DNA of 64,000 bases from NCBI RefSeq assembly GCF_003533305.1, contig NZ_DOEH01000025.1, positions 1 through 64,000 of the forward strand, written 5' to 3'. Below are positions 55,696 through 64,000 of this stretch, piece by piece (within the stretch, counting starts at the first letter, position 1; each line of letters starts with the position of its first letter). The DNA is from Providencia sp. (GTDB lineage Bacteria; Pseudomonadota; Gammaproteobacteria; Enterobacterales; Enterobacteriaceae). A model generated the notes under the pieces. It was not told where the DNA came from, made no database searches, and was given only the letters and a program-made list of their open reading frames with translations. A program made the translations under genes and the position numbers.

Positions 55696-56457
55696 TTAAT
55701 CATGACTATCAACAATCGGACTATCAGCAAAAATATAGCGATCCATATTAAATTCAAAATCATCACTGGTTGCATTAAATAGCATCTTTTTAGTGTTTTC
55801 TAAATGCAACCACATTGCTTGTCGAGCGCCTTTAGGGTCTCGATGCGCCAATGCTTGAAGAATTTTATCGTGTTCATCACACCAACTCTCAATAGAACGA
55901 TTATCAATGTGCTCATGCAGTTTTATCCAATAAGGATTACGTAAACGCTGGCTCCACATCTGTTCAACAATCACTACCATCGCACTATTGTGTGTCGATG
56001 CCGCCACCTGCATATGAAACTTTAAATCCCACTGAGAATCACGAAATCGGTCCTCTTTTCGGGCATTTTTTTGAATCTCAACCAATTTCAAAATATCTTC
56101 TTTTGTGGCTTGAGTCGCGGCAAATTCAGCAATGTGACTTTCAATCAATTGTCTTGCTTGCAGTAACTCAAAAGGACCGCAATGGCTAAACTCAAGTCCA
56201 TTCTCTGCTTTGACTGAGTTATTGGACAGGTTACTGATGACATGTATACCAGAACCTTTTCTAACATCCACATAGCCTTCGACTTCTAGCATGATGATCG
56301 CTTCACGGATCACTGTGCGGCTGACATTCATTTCGTCAGATAACAAACGCTCCGCAGGTAGTTTGGTGCCTACAGGATATTCATTGTTTTCAATCCGTTC
56401 CTTAACTAACGCTGCAATTTGCTGATACAGACGCTGTTCATTCTCTGGTGAGCTCAT
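55696..56457 (-). CDS. GntR-family (FadR subgroup, FCD) regulator
   Basis: This 253-residue regulator has an N-terminal winged helix ([21 protein letters not shown]) and a C-terminal all-helical FCD domain with His and Asp metal-ligand positions ([26 protein letters not shown]). It resembles UxuR and ExuR, repressors of hexuronate catabolism. It is divergent from the uxaA-like gene with 250 bp between, so it probably controls that gene and the dehydratase-transporter pair. Confidence 0.88.
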   Translation of the reverse strand: MSSPENEQRLYQQIAALVKERIENNEYPVGTKLPAERLLSDEMNVSRTVIREAIIMLEVEGYVDVRKGSGIHVISNLSNNSVKAENGLEFSHCGPFELLQARQLIESHIAEFAATQATKEDILKLVEIQKNARKEDRFRDSQWDLKFHMQVAASTHNSAMVVIVEQMWSQRLRNPYWIKLHEHIDNRSIESWCDEHDKILQALAHRDPKGARQAMWLHLENTKKMLFNATSDDFEFNMDRYIFADSPIVDSHD

Positions 56458-56707
56458 TCATTTCCCCTTTCACGTTGCTATCGATGATAGCCAGCACACA
56501 ATAGCTCAATTATAACGAATTTTATCATCCATGGGTTAAATAACCACAGACCCATAAATAAATTCACTCAAAATTGGTATAATAACTTTTAAAGATATAA
56601 ACCATGGCATATAATGTGTGAAAACTAACCACTAAAATTGAAATCACTTAACCCTGAATAGCACTTTTTTCCTCAAATCTGATTTAAAGCTAGGGATTAA
56701 AAACATA

Positions 56708-58198
56708 ATGAAAGATATTATTAAAATACACCCAAATGACAATGTCGCAGTAACACTCATTGATAGGCTAGCAGGTGATAGTATTTCTATTGATGATCAA
56801 ACCATTACGCTAAAAAATGCAGTTGATCGCGGACATAAAATCGCACTAACCGCCATTGAAACAGGCGAAAATATTCTCAAATATGGCGCACCAATTGGCC
56901 ATGCAACAACCGCAATTACCGTCGGTGAACATGTGCATACCCATAACGTGGCTACCAATTTAAGCGCATTAAGTGAGTATGAGTATCACCCTGCACATAA
57001 TACTCTTTCGGCAACGCGAATTGATCCAGACGTGCAACTTTATCGTCGTCAAAATGGCGATGTGGCGATTCGCAATGAAATCTGGGTGATCCCAACCGTC
57101 GGTTGCGTCAATGCGCTCGCCAGAAAAATGATCGACCAATTCAACAAACAGCATTGTGATGAATTAGGTATTGATGGTGTTTATTTATATAACCACACCT
57201 TAGGCTGTTCTCAATTAGGGGACGACCACTTAACCACACGCACCATTTTACAAGATTTAGTGAAACACCCGAATGCAGGTGGCGTATTAGTTATTGGCTT
57301 AGGTTGTGAAAACAATCAAGTCGCCGCCTTTAAAGAAACCCTCGGTGAACATGACAACGAACGCGTAAAATTCATGGTATGTCAGCAACTTGATGATGAA
57401 ATCCAAGTAGGTATAGAACACTTAAACACGCTTTATCAAGTTGTCAAACAGGACAAACGCGTTACAGGCAAGCTCAGTGAGGTCAAATTTGGCCTTGAAT
57501 GTGGGGGTTCTGACGGATTATCGGGTATTACCGCTAATCCACTGCTGGGTTGTTTCTCTGATTTTCTGGTTAGCCATAACGGTACCACCGTATTAACCGA
57601 AGTCCCTGAGATGTTTGGTGCAGAACAAATTTTAATGAATCACTGCCATGATGAAAATACATTCAAAAAAACTGTCAATATGGTAAATGATTTCAAACAG
57701 TATTTTATTGAACATGACCAGCCTATTTATGAAAATCCATCACCGGGCAATAAAGCGGGTGGCATTTCAACTTTAGAAGAAAAATCATTAGGTTGTACCC
57801 AAAAAGCAGGTACCAGTCAGGTGATGGATGTCTTAAAATATGGCGAGCGGTTAGCCGTTAACGGGTTCAATCTACTCAGCGCTCCCGGAAATGATGCGAT
57901 AGCAACCAGTGCATTGGGCGCAGCTGGTTGTCATATGGTGTTATTCACCACAGGCCGAGGAACCCCTTATGGTGGATTTGTCCCAACGCTTAAAATAGCG
58001 ACCAACAATGAACTAGCGGCGAAAAAACCACATTGGATTGATTTCAATGCAGGCGCACTATTAACAGGTAAAAACATGGACCAGTTATTAAATGACTTTA
58101 TTCAGCATGTCGTGAAAATTGTTAATGGTGAACAAGCCAAAAATGAAATTAATGATTTTCGTGAATTAGCTATTTTTAAAATGGGCGTGACACTTTAA
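56708..58198 (+). CDS. uxaA: UxaA-type altronate dehydratase
   Basis: This 496-residue protein is the length of E. coli UxaA and opens in the same way (IIKIHPNDNVAVTLIDRLAG, then the SAF-domain motif GEHVHTHNVATNL near residues 78-90). The large C-terminal domain carries conserved Cys residues (TVGCVN, LGCSQLGDD, GLGCENN, LECGGSDG) that may bind iron. It dehydrates D-altronate to 2-keto-3-deoxygluconate. Other members take galactarate or related acids, so the exact substrate is uncertain. The matching KDG kinase and aldolase are not in the window. Confidence 0.8.
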   Translation: MKDIIKIHPNDNVAVTLIDRLAGDSISIDDQTITLKNAVDRGHKIALTAIETGENILKYGAPIGHATTAITVGEHVHTHNVATNLSALSEYEYHPAHNTLSATRIDPDVQLYRRQNGDVAIRNEIWVIPTVGCVNALARKMIDQFNKQHCDELGIDGVYLYNHTLGCSQLGDDHLTTRTILQDLVKHPNAGGVLVIGLGCENNQVAAFKETLGEHDNERVKFMVCQQLDDEIQVGIEHLNTLYQVVKQDKRVTGKLSEVKFGLECGGSDGLSGITANPLLGCFSDFLVSHNGTTVLTEVPEMFGAEQILMNHCHDENTFKKTVNMVNDFKQYFIEHDQPIYENPSPGNKAGGISTLEEKSLGCTQKAGTSQVMDVLKYGERLAVNGFNLLSAPGNDAIATSALGAAGCHMVLFTTGRGTPYGGFVPTLKIATNNELAAKKPHWIDFNAGALLTGKNMDQLLNDFIQHVVKIVNGEQAKNEINDFRELAIFKMGVTL

Positions 58199-58208
58199 TA
58201 CGCGACTT

Positions 58209-58241
58209 GCTGATAGCACTAAATATATGAGTGCTATCAGC
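58209..58241 (+). terminator. Hairpin after the uxaA-like gene
   Basis: GCTGATAGCACT and AGTGCTATCAGC form a perfect 12-bp stem with a nine-base loop, ten bases after the stop codon. No T-run follows, so it may be a stabilising hairpin or a weak terminator. Confidence 0.6.
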
Positions 58242-58333
58242 GCAAACAGATAAAAGTCATCGTATCGCTATTTTTGATATATGGTAGGATTACCGTTGGT
58301 ATGACTATTTTCAACTTATTAGCAGGGTATACG

Positions 58334-59185
58334 ATGATAGATCTAAAACTTCGAGAATCTAGAGATAGCCTCTCAACCAAAGAAAAACAAGTCGCCGAGT
58401 ACATTATTGCTAATAAGAGAGACATTCAGAGCATGAGTATCCAATCTCTTGCGCAAGAAAATAAAGTCAGTACGACCACAATTTTACGCTTATGCCACAA
58501 ACTGGGTTACCAAGGCTTTAGTGAATTAAAAATAGATTTAATTTCCTCTATTAATCACAAATCGTATGGCACCTTTCTTCAAGAAGATATCGATATTAAT
58601 GATCCGATGGAAACGATTAACTACAAAGTTAGTCAAATTGAAAAATCATCCATTGAAGAAACCTGCGCACTCGTTAATTTAAATGTATTTGCGCAGGCCA
58701 ATGAACTAATTCGTAAAGGTCAAAAAATTGTTATTTATGGTGCAGGGAGCAGCGGCTTAGTGGCAAAGGAATTTGAATATCAGCTAATCAAAATCAAAAA
58801 AGATGTTAACTGCCACCTTGATTACAGCATCCAATTTAGTATCGTTAATACGTTAAATGAAAATGACCTCGTTATTGTTATTTCACATTCGGGTGAAAAT
58901 CATGAATGCATTAAGCTATTAACCCTAGCTCGAGAACTTAACGTCCCCACAATAGCTATCACCAAAATGGGACAAAGCTCTGTATCTTCGCTTGCTGAAA
59001 TTATCTTACACACCACCTCAACTGAAAATATTTCTCGTATTATTCCTATACGCTCTAAAATTTCACAGTTAACCGTAATCAACATGCTAATAACTAATTT
59101 ATTTGTTGGTCAATATGATGAGCGAATTTCCAAGCAGATAAGCACCAGAGCAGAACGTTTTTCTCGCCTAAATAGTAATAACTAA
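58334..59185 (+). CDS. RpiR-family regulator with SIS domain
   Basis: This 283-residue protein has an N-terminal HTH (about 1-75, with MSIQSLAQENKVSTTTILRLC) and a C-terminal SIS sugar-phosphate isomerase domain (about 125-260, with IVIYGAGSSGLVAKEF and DLVIVISHSGEN). It senses a phosphosugar and controls nearby carbohydrate genes. I use the ATG at 58334, with AGCAGGG upstream, instead of the longer frame from 58274, whose extra residues are hydrophobic and unrelated. The PTS operon it probably regulates starts 213 bp downstream. Confidence 0.9.
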   Translation: MIDLKLRESRDSLSTKEKQVAEYIIANKRDIQSMSIQSLAQENKVSTTTILRLCHKLGYQGFSELKIDLISSINHKSYGTFLQEDIDINDPMETINYKVSQIEKSSIEETCALVNLNVFAQANELIRKGQKIVIYGAGSSGLVAKEFEYQLIKIKKDVNCHLDYSIQFSIVNTLNENDLVIVISHSGENHECIKLLTLARELNVPTIAITKMGQSSVSSLAEIILHTTSTENISRIIPIRSKISQLTVINMLITNLFVGQYDERISKQISTRAERFSRLNSNN

Positions 59186-59315
59186 CGATACCCTGCATTT
59201 ATTAAAAATATTTCATTTCCCTTTTTCTTCACTGGCTGCTGTTGCAGCCTCGATCTTGCTCACAAAAATGATCCTTTTTCACGACTAAGACTATTCATTG
59301 TTATTTTTTGTGATA

Positions 59316-59357
59316 TTGTTACTTCGAATCAATAATAATATAGTAATTTTATTACTA
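59316..59357 (+). promoter_or_regulatory. Promoter with overlapping operator of the mannose-family PTS operon
   Basis: TTGTTA (59316-59321) and TATAGT (59339-59344) are spaced by 17 bp. A perfect palindrome TAGTAAT-TTT-ATTACTA (59341-59357) overlaps the -10 box and start region. This is a fitting site for the adjacent RpiR regulator. It lies 42 bases before the IIA start. Confidence 0.72.
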
Positions 59358-59398
59358 ATAAAAATAACGAAAAACAAATAGCGATAAAGGGGAAAAAA

Positions 59399-59830
59399 AT
59401 GAGTTCTGAAATTCCTATCATATTGGCAAGCCATGGGCCTTTCGCTCAAGGGCTACTTGAATGTGCTGAAATGTTAATTGGTGAACAAGAAAATATTGCC
59501 GTCATATCCATCCAAAAAGAAAGCAATATTAACCAAGTTAGAGAACAATTTTTCGACACATACCAAAAAATAAACCAAGGAAACGGCGTTTTAATTTTAG
59601 TCGATTTATTGGGCGGTTCACCTTGTAATTTAGCCAGTGAATTAGTGTTAACACAAAATGATGTTGCCTTGTACTGCGGTATCAATGTGCCAACATTACT
59701 CGAAATTTTAGGTAACCGCGATTTATCACTGGATGAACTTCATCAAATCATTATTGAAGTATTCCCTGATAGCTGCGTCAAAATCGGGGAAAATCTAAAA
59801 CCAACAGAACAATTCGACAGTGAATTATAG
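59399..59830 (+). CDS. PTS mannose-family EIIA component
   Basis: This 143-residue IIA-Man domain protein has the phosphorylated His12 in ILASHGPFAQGLLE and the motif ILVDLLGGSPCNLA. It accepts phosphate from HPr and passes it to IIB, encoded ten bases downstream. An AAGGGG ribosome site precedes the ATG. IIA and IIB are separate here, unlike fused ManX. Confidence 0.94.
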   Translation: MSSEIPIILASHGPFAQGLLECAEMLIGEQENIAVISIQKESNINQVREQFFDTYQKINQGNGVLILVDLLGGSPCNLASELVLTQNDVALYCGINVPTLLEILGNRDLSLDELHQIIIEVFPDSCVKIGENLKPTEQFDSEL

Positions 59831-59840
59831 AGGATCATTT

Positions 59841-60314
59841 ATGCCAATTAATGTAGCTCGAATAGACGATAGATTGATCCACGGCCAAGTTATTACCACT
59901 TGGGTTAAAAATTTTGACATTGAACAAATCATTATTGTGAATGACAAAGTCGCAGATGACAAAGTTCAACAGTCTGTACTCACCATGGCGGCACCACCGG
60001 ATCTAAAAGTGGTGGTTTTTGCAGTTGATAAGTTTATCGATGTCCTGAAAAAAACCGAAATAAAACGACGCACTATGTTGCTATTTACCAATAGCGTCGA
60101 TGTGAATAAGTTGGTTGAAAATGGCTTACAACTTCAAAAACTCAATGTGGGTGGCATGCGGATGCAAGAAGGACGCCGCAATTTATCTCGTGCAGTTGCT
60201 GTCACGCCCGAAGAAGAACAAGCATTCCAATCGATTATTAATCATAACATTGCAGTTGAAATTCAAATGGTTCCAAAAGATTCCATTGTTGAATTGAAAA
60301 CATTGCTCAATTAA
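59841..60314 (+). CDS. PTS mannose-family EIIB component
   Basis: This 157-residue IIB protein has the active His15 in ARIDDRLIHGQV and the family segment LNVGGMRMQEGRRNLSRAV. I use the ATG at 59841 (AGAGGAT upstream) over 59820, which would add seven residues overlapping the IIA gene. It transfers phosphate to the incoming sugar bound at IIC/IID. Confidence 0.94.
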   Translation: MPINVARIDDRLIHGQVITTWVKNFDIEQIIIVNDKVADDKVQQSVLTMAAPPDLKVVVFAVDKFIDVLKKTEIKRRTMLLFTNSVDVNKLVENGLQLQKLNVGGMRMQEGRRNLSRAVAVTPEEEQAFQSIINHNIAVEIQMVPKDSIVELKTLLN

Positions 60315-60359
60315 TTCATTTGCTGAGGCTTATTTTTATCAATAAGCGAGGAGTTTATT

Positions 60360-61145
60360 ATGTTAGTTGAAGCAATTCTAATCGCAATATGGGCTGGAAT
60401 ATGTTCTTTAGATGATGTCGGTCCGCAAATGTTAAGACGCCCACTGCTCACGGGAACCGTAGCCGGGATCATCATGGGTGACATGGTTCAAGGGCTGGCT
60501 ATAAGTGCCACTTTAGAGTTGATGTGGATGGGGATTGGCAACGTCGGGGCATATTCTGCTCCTGATATTATTGCCGGCTCAATTATTGGTGTGGCGCTGG
60601 GTATTGCATCAAATGGCGGTATTGCCGCAGGGATTGCACTCGCCGTTCCGGTTTCTATACTTTGCCAGCAATTACTCATTATTTGGCGTTCATTTGCCAG
60701 TTTTTTAAATGTGTGGGCAAGTAAATCGATTCTAGATGGTAATTATAGTGGCCTAACTAAGGTTCATTATTTTTCAACACCACTGTGGTTTCTTATCCGT
60801 GCGATTCCTTGTTTTATTGCCGTTTATTTCGGTAGTGAACTCGTTAATAGCATTCTAAATGCTGTACCTGAAAGTATTCTCACAGGGATGGGTGTTGCTT
60901 CTAAATTAATTCCTGCGGTCGGTATTTGCATATTATTACTGATGTTACTAAAAGGCAGAATGTGGTTTTTCTTTTTGCTCGGTTTCATGCTTACCACTTA
61001 CCTAAAACTACCGATTATTCCTATTACATTTATTGCTCTCGCATTTGCCGTCCTCTATGACATGGCATTTACCAATAGCACGCGTCAAACACCAGAAGAA
61101 CAACCAGCTTCCAATAAAAATGAAGAAGAGGAATATGACCTATGA
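60360..61145 (+). CDS. PTS mannose-family EIIC membrane component
   Basis: This 261-residue integral membrane protein has the IIC-Man features ALIAIWAGICSLDDVGPQ-like start, a GNVGAYSAPDIIAGSIIG loop and several later helices. It forms the sugar channel with IID. A charged tail (EEQPASNKNEEEEYDL) ends the protein, and its stop overlaps the IID start by four bases. Confidence 0.94.
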   Translation: MLVEAILIAIWAGICSLDDVGPQMLRRPLLTGTVAGIIMGDMVQGLAISATLELMWMGIGNVGAYSAPDIIAGSIIGVALGIASNGGIAAGIALAVPVSILCQQLLIIWRSFASFLNVWASKSILDGNYSGLTKVHYFSTPLWFLIRAIPCFIAVYFGSELVNSILNAVPESILTGMGVASKLIPAVGICILLLMLLKGRMWFFFLLGFMLTTYLKLPIIPITFIALAFAVLYDMAFTNSTRQTPEEQPASNKNEEEEYDL

Positions 61146-61972
61146 ACGACGTCACCACTCCTGAAAATAAAAAACTCACCAAGAAAGAGTTAAACGGCAT
61201 ATTTTGGCGAATTCAAACAATGTCATTTTCATATAACTATGAAAAGCTGCAAACAATTGGCTTTGCGCATTGTATGGTGCCCGTGCTTGATAAACTTTAC
61301 GAAAAAGCTGATCAAGAAACTCGAATTAAAGCCATGCAAAGACACTTTGAATTCTTTAATACGCAAATCAATGCGGGTGCATTAATTCTTGGTGTAACCG
61401 CAGCATTAGAAGAAAAAACAACTGAAGAAGAGAAAGATGCAGTTGTATCTGTTAAAGCTGGACTCATGGGGCCATTTGCAGGCCTCGGTGATAGTTTATT
61501 AAAATTCACCTGGTTACCGATATGCGGCAGTATTGGTGCTGCATTTGCACTGCAAGGCAATATTATTGGCCCAATATTAATGTTTATTTTATTCAATATC
61601 GTCAATATCGGCTCTAAATATTTCTTTATTCACTACGGTTATAACAAAGGTGTTGATTTAATCGAGCAATCGAAAAAATCTAATATCATTCAACGAATTA
61701 CCAATATAGCTAACGTCGTCGGGGTCATGGTCCTCGGGTCTTTAATCGCCACAACGGTCAAGTTAACGACACCTCTGACAATTTCAGTTGGTGAGCAAAC
61801 AATTAAAGTCCAAGAGATGTTTGACAAAGTTATTCCTAATTTACTCACTCTGTTGTTTGCCTTAGGAATATTTTTTCTTGTTCGCAAGTTGCAAGGTAAA
61901 CATACCGTTGCGCTGATTATTGCCATGATGGTTCTTGGTGTTATCTGCTCAATGTTCGGCATTTTAGGATGA
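61142..61972 (+). CDS. PTS mannose-family EIID membrane component
   Basis: This 276-residue IID protein has the signature FWRIQTMSFSYNYEKLQTIGF, the motif GLMGPFAGLGDSL and C-terminal helices. The substrate of the IIABCD set cannot be told from sequence; family members take mannose, fructose, sorbose, N-acetylgalactosamine or fructoselysine. No deglycase, isomerase or kinase gene is linked except the phosphatase-like gene downstream. Confidence 0.94.
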   Translation: MNDVTTPENKKLTKKELNGIFWRIQTMSFSYNYEKLQTIGFAHCMVPVLDKLYEKADQETRIKAMQRHFEFFNTQINAGALILGVTAALEEKTTEEEKDAVVSVKAGLMGPFAGLGDSLLKFTWLPICGSIGAAFALQGNIIGPILMFILFNIVNIGSKYFFIHYGYNKGVDLIEQSKKSNIIQRITNIANVVGVMVLGSLIATTVKLTTPLTISVGEQTIKVQEMFDKVIPNLLTLLFALGIFFLVRKLQGKHTVALIIAMMVLGVICSMFGILG

Positions 61973-61985
61973 AAAAGGGAAATAT

Positions 61986-63029
61986 ATGGAAATCGTCGTA
62001 AATAGAATTAATGAGTCAACACTTGAACTGAAATTTGATGAAATACCTAAAGGTAAACTCGCCCTCTATTGGACGGATAAACCTAATACTGAAATTACCC
62101 CTAATAATTTCATTACTGATTGCATCGAAAATAACCTAACAGTGCAAGATCCATTAGCGGCTAAACAACGTATTTATTTTATTCTACAACAAGATGAGTC
62201 TCGCACGCTTTTTGCTGAAAGAACGCTACCTGTTGATGGAATGAATAATTTTCGTGACTTTGGTGGCTATACCACTGAGGACAATAGACAGGTAAAATGG
62301 GGTGTTTTATACCGTTCAAATCATCTATTTAACCTTAGTGATAAAGCGATTAGCTACCTATCTCATTTAGGTATAAAAAGCATTATTGATTACCGCACGC
62401 AAAATGAAATTAATAAATCGCCCAATTGCCACATCGGCGAAAAAAATACTTATCATCTGGATGCAACGGCACAAACAGCTGAATTAGCAGCACAATTTGC
62501 TGCCGCGCCGAGCAATGAAGATAAAGCCTTAATTGAAGGGATACTCAATAATATCCCAAAAGAATTAACCAATGGTGAAGGGCAGCAAATATTAGAGCAA
62601 TACCGCCAATTTGTTGTCAGTGATAAATCTAAACTAGCCTTTCGCCATATGATAAACGTTTTACTTGAGCCCAATAATAGCCCAAGCCTTCAGCATTGCA
62701 GGGGAGGAAAAGATAGAACAGGTTACGGAGCGTTATTGGTTCTTGCTATGCTTGGTGTACCAAAAGCAACTATTATACAAGACTATATGTTAACCCATCA
62801 TAATCGCTTGGCGCGTAATGAAATTAAGATGGCCGCTTATCGAGAAATCACACAAGACCAAAATGTTCTCGATTATTTACTTTCATTAATTGATACAAAA
62901 GAGATATTTATTATTGAAGTATTTAATGCAATGGAAGAGATATCTGGAACAGTAGAAAATTATATTAAAAATGAACTTCATTTTACTGAGGCTGATTTTA
63001 ATAAGCTAAAAGCAATTTACTTAATATAA
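61986..63029 (+). CDS. Tyrosine/phosphoinositide-type phosphatase linked to the PTS
   Basis: This 347-residue protein belongs to the bacterial tyrosine-phosphatase-like group (Y_phosphatase3). An N-terminal segment of about 80 residues precedes the domain, which begins with GMNNFRDFGGY, continues with SIIDYRTQNE, and ends in the catalytic P-loop HCRGGKDRTG (Cys238, Arg244). The Lys in the loop is typical of enzymes with dual protein and phospholipid activity. An AGGG-type site precedes the ATG, 13 bases after IID, so it is the fifth gene of the PTS operon. A role in dephosphorylating the imported phosphosugar is possible but unproven. Confidence 0.87.
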   Translation: MEIVVNRINESTLELKFDEIPKGKLALYWTDKPNTEITPNNFITDCIENNLTVQDPLAAKQRIYFILQQDESRTLFAERTLPVDGMNNFRDFGGYTTEDNRQVKWGVLYRSNHLFNLSDKAISYLSHLGIKSIIDYRTQNEINKSPNCHIGEKNTYHLDATAQTAELAAQFAAAPSNEDKALIEGILNNIPKELTNGEGQQILEQYRQFVVSDKSKLAFRHMINVLLEPNNSPSLQHCRGGKDRTGYGALLVLAMLGVPKATIIQDYMLTHHNRLARNEIKMAAYREITQDQNVLDYLLSLIDTKEIFIIEVFNAMEEISGTVENYIKNELHFTEADFNKLKAIYLI

Positions 63030-63097
63030 TCTCATATAAATACATATTTAAAAAATAGGTTTAATCCATAAAACCGACGACCTTTTATTGTTTAAAT

Positions 63098-63141
63098 AAT
63101 GGAAATAGCCACATTAATTATACTTCGTGGCTATTTCCATT
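63098..63141 (+). terminator. Terminator-like hairpin after the PTS operon
   Basis: AATGGAAATAGCCAC and GTGGCTATTTCCATT form a perfect 15-bp stem with a 14-base loop. It lies about 70 bases after the phosphatase stop, followed by TTCTAATATAA. Confidence 0.75.
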
Positions 63142-63281
63142 TCTAATATAACTAACTTATTAATATCCAAAATAATTCAAATTACAGGCATACACTCTAA
63201 ATAGCCCAAAGCAGCCTGTACTCCAACAATTTTTAACCTTTACCCTCAAAAAAATTTTCTATTTAATCTTTTAATCCAAAA

Positions 63282-63408
63282 TTTACCCTAAATAATTCGG
63301 GTTGTCGGTAGGCGACAAGCGAGGATAGCTCGGGGAGCATACATCAGTATGTGACCCGAGTAGCCGAGAGCAGTCAACACCCCGACAGCGCGAAGTATGA
63401 CGGGTAAA
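63282..63408. repeat. ERIC-like intergenic repeat (about 127 bp)
   Basis: The core GGGGAGCATACATCAGTATG and following TGACCCGAGTAGCCGAG resemble the conserved palindrome of enterobacterial ERIC/IRU elements, and the span is close to their usual 127 bp. The ends are roughly complementary (TTTACCC at left, GGGTAAA at right). A rearranged relative lies at 25308-25435. It sits just beyond the 3' end of the epimerase gene. Confidence 0.78.
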
Positions 63409-63419
63409 AAAGGGGAAGA

Positions 63420-64000
63420 TTATTTTTGCCCGTAGTATGCGTCAGCCCCATGCTTGCGCAAATAATGCTTATCTAGCAACTCTCGCTGCATGGCATCAAC
63501 TTGTGGCACTAACTGGCGCGTATGCAAATTCATATACGCAATTTCTTCGAGAACTACGGCATTATGCACTGCGTTGTCTGGCGTTGTTCCCCATGCAAAA
63601 GGGCCATGGCTATGAACTAAAACTGCTGGAACATCTTTTGCAGAAATACCTTTTTGCACAAAGGTTTCAATAATGACGTTACCTGTTTCTCTCTCATAGT
63701 CTGATGCGATTTCGTTTTCAGTCATTTTTCGAGTGCAGGGAATTTCACCATAAAAATAATCTGCGTGGGTGGTACCTAACGCACTCAATGGCAGGCCAGC
63801 TTGCGCCCAAATGGTGGCATGACGTGAGTGAGTATGCACTATCCCGCCGATTTCAGGAAAAGCTTGATACAGGGCCAGATGAGTATCGGTATCCGATGAT
63901 GGACGATATTTCCCTTCTACGACCTCACCCGTACTCAATGAAACCACCACCATATCTTCAGCTTTCATCGTTTCATACTCAACCCCTGACGGTTTAATCA
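63420..64000 (-). CDS. araD: L-ribulose-5-phosphate 4-epimerase (partial, runs off the window)
   Basis: The minus-strand frame stays open to the window edge, where it reads [20 protein letters not shown]. The true start lies about 45 residues beyond 64000, judging by E. coli AraD. Zinc-site residues are visible in [18 protein letters not shown] and in a later His of the HSHGPFAWG region. The C-terminus [19 protein letters not shown] is typical. It interconverts L-ribulose-5-phosphate and D-xylulose-5-phosphate. AraD, UlaF and SgbE are close homologues; the residues near the C-terminus favour AraD. Confidence 0.9.
   Translation of the reverse strand, partial: IKPSGVEYETMKAEDMVVVSLSTGEVVEGKYRPSSDTDTHLALYQAFPEIGGIVHTHSRHATIWAQAGLPLSALGTTHADYFYGEIPCTRKMTENEIASDYERETGNVIIETFVQKGISAKDVPAVLVHSHGPFAWGTTPDNAVHNAVVLEEIAYMNLHTRQLVPQVDAMQRELLDKHYLRKHGADAYYGQK

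Overview
The window looks like chromosome of a member of the Morganellaceae, most likely Providencia. Base composition is AT-rich, intergenic DNA is very AT-rich, the first fimbrial operon is gene-for-gene like the Proteus mirabilis mrp operon, and the choline microcompartment locus carries the long (about 1140-residue) CutC form that I associate with Proteus, Providencia and Klebsiella. The assignment rests on remembered family sequences, not a search.

Layout, left to right. (1) 1-1260: a tRNA-Phe gene with terminator, an alkyltransferase-like DNA repair protein, and a DUF1622 membrane protein. (2) 1917-11162: an MR/P-type chaperone-usher fimbrial operon (recombinase mrpI, then mrpA to mrpJ with one extra minor subunit). 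An invertible promoter element lies between mrpI and mrpA; the best promoter in it points away from mrpA, so the sequenced state looks phase OFF. (3) 11360-13339: a DUF2628 protein, an AraC-type regulator and CsaA. (4) 13527-24737, minus strand: a complete choline-utilisation (GRM2-type) bacterial microcompartment. It holds four hexameric shell proteins, one pentamer, choline TMA-lyase CutC and its activase CutD, aldehyde dehydrogenase, alcohol dehydrogenase, a PduL phosphotransacylase, a flavoprotein-like accessory protein and a pair of SMR exporters. Choline is cut to trimethylamine and acetaldehyde, and acetaldehyde is dismuted to ethanol and acetyl-phosphate inside the shell. (5) 25231-28338: ERIC-like and 35-bp tandem repeats, a CadC-like membrane regulator with a FidL-like partner, and a TetR regulator (with an operator palindrome) divergent from an FMN reductase. 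(6) 28357-32301: the potABCD spermidine/putrescine ABC importer. (7) 33124-34770: class I fumarase. (8) 34892-40794: a second, minus-strand chaperone-usher fimbrial operon with its own MrpJ-like HTH protein.

(9) 42333-49284: the most interesting part, a tightly packed seven-gene operon that I cannot match to a characterised pathway. It encodes a KASIII-type thiolase, an extended SDR, a metallo-beta-lactamase-fold hydrolase, a PaaK/F390-synthetase-like adenylate-forming enzyme, a PAP2-type phosphatase/transferase, a sterol-desaturase-family di-iron hydroxylase and a fatty-acid desaturase. It resembles a reworked OleACD logic (acyl condensation, ketone reduction, acyl activation) joined to membrane-lipid tailoring enzymes.

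(10) 49341-51592: a polysaccharide deacetylase and a DUF1778/GNAT toxin-antitoxin pair. (11) 52065-58198: a sugar-acid module (enolase-superfamily dehydratase, ACS-family MFS transporter, Crp/Fnr-type and GntR-type regulators, UxaA-type altronate dehydratase). (12) 58334-63029: an RpiR regulator and a mannose-family PTS (IIA, IIB, IIC, IID) followed by a tyrosine-phosphatase-like protein. (13) 63282-64000: a second ERIC-like repeat and the 3' part of an L-ribulose-5-phosphate 4-epimerase gene that runs off the window.
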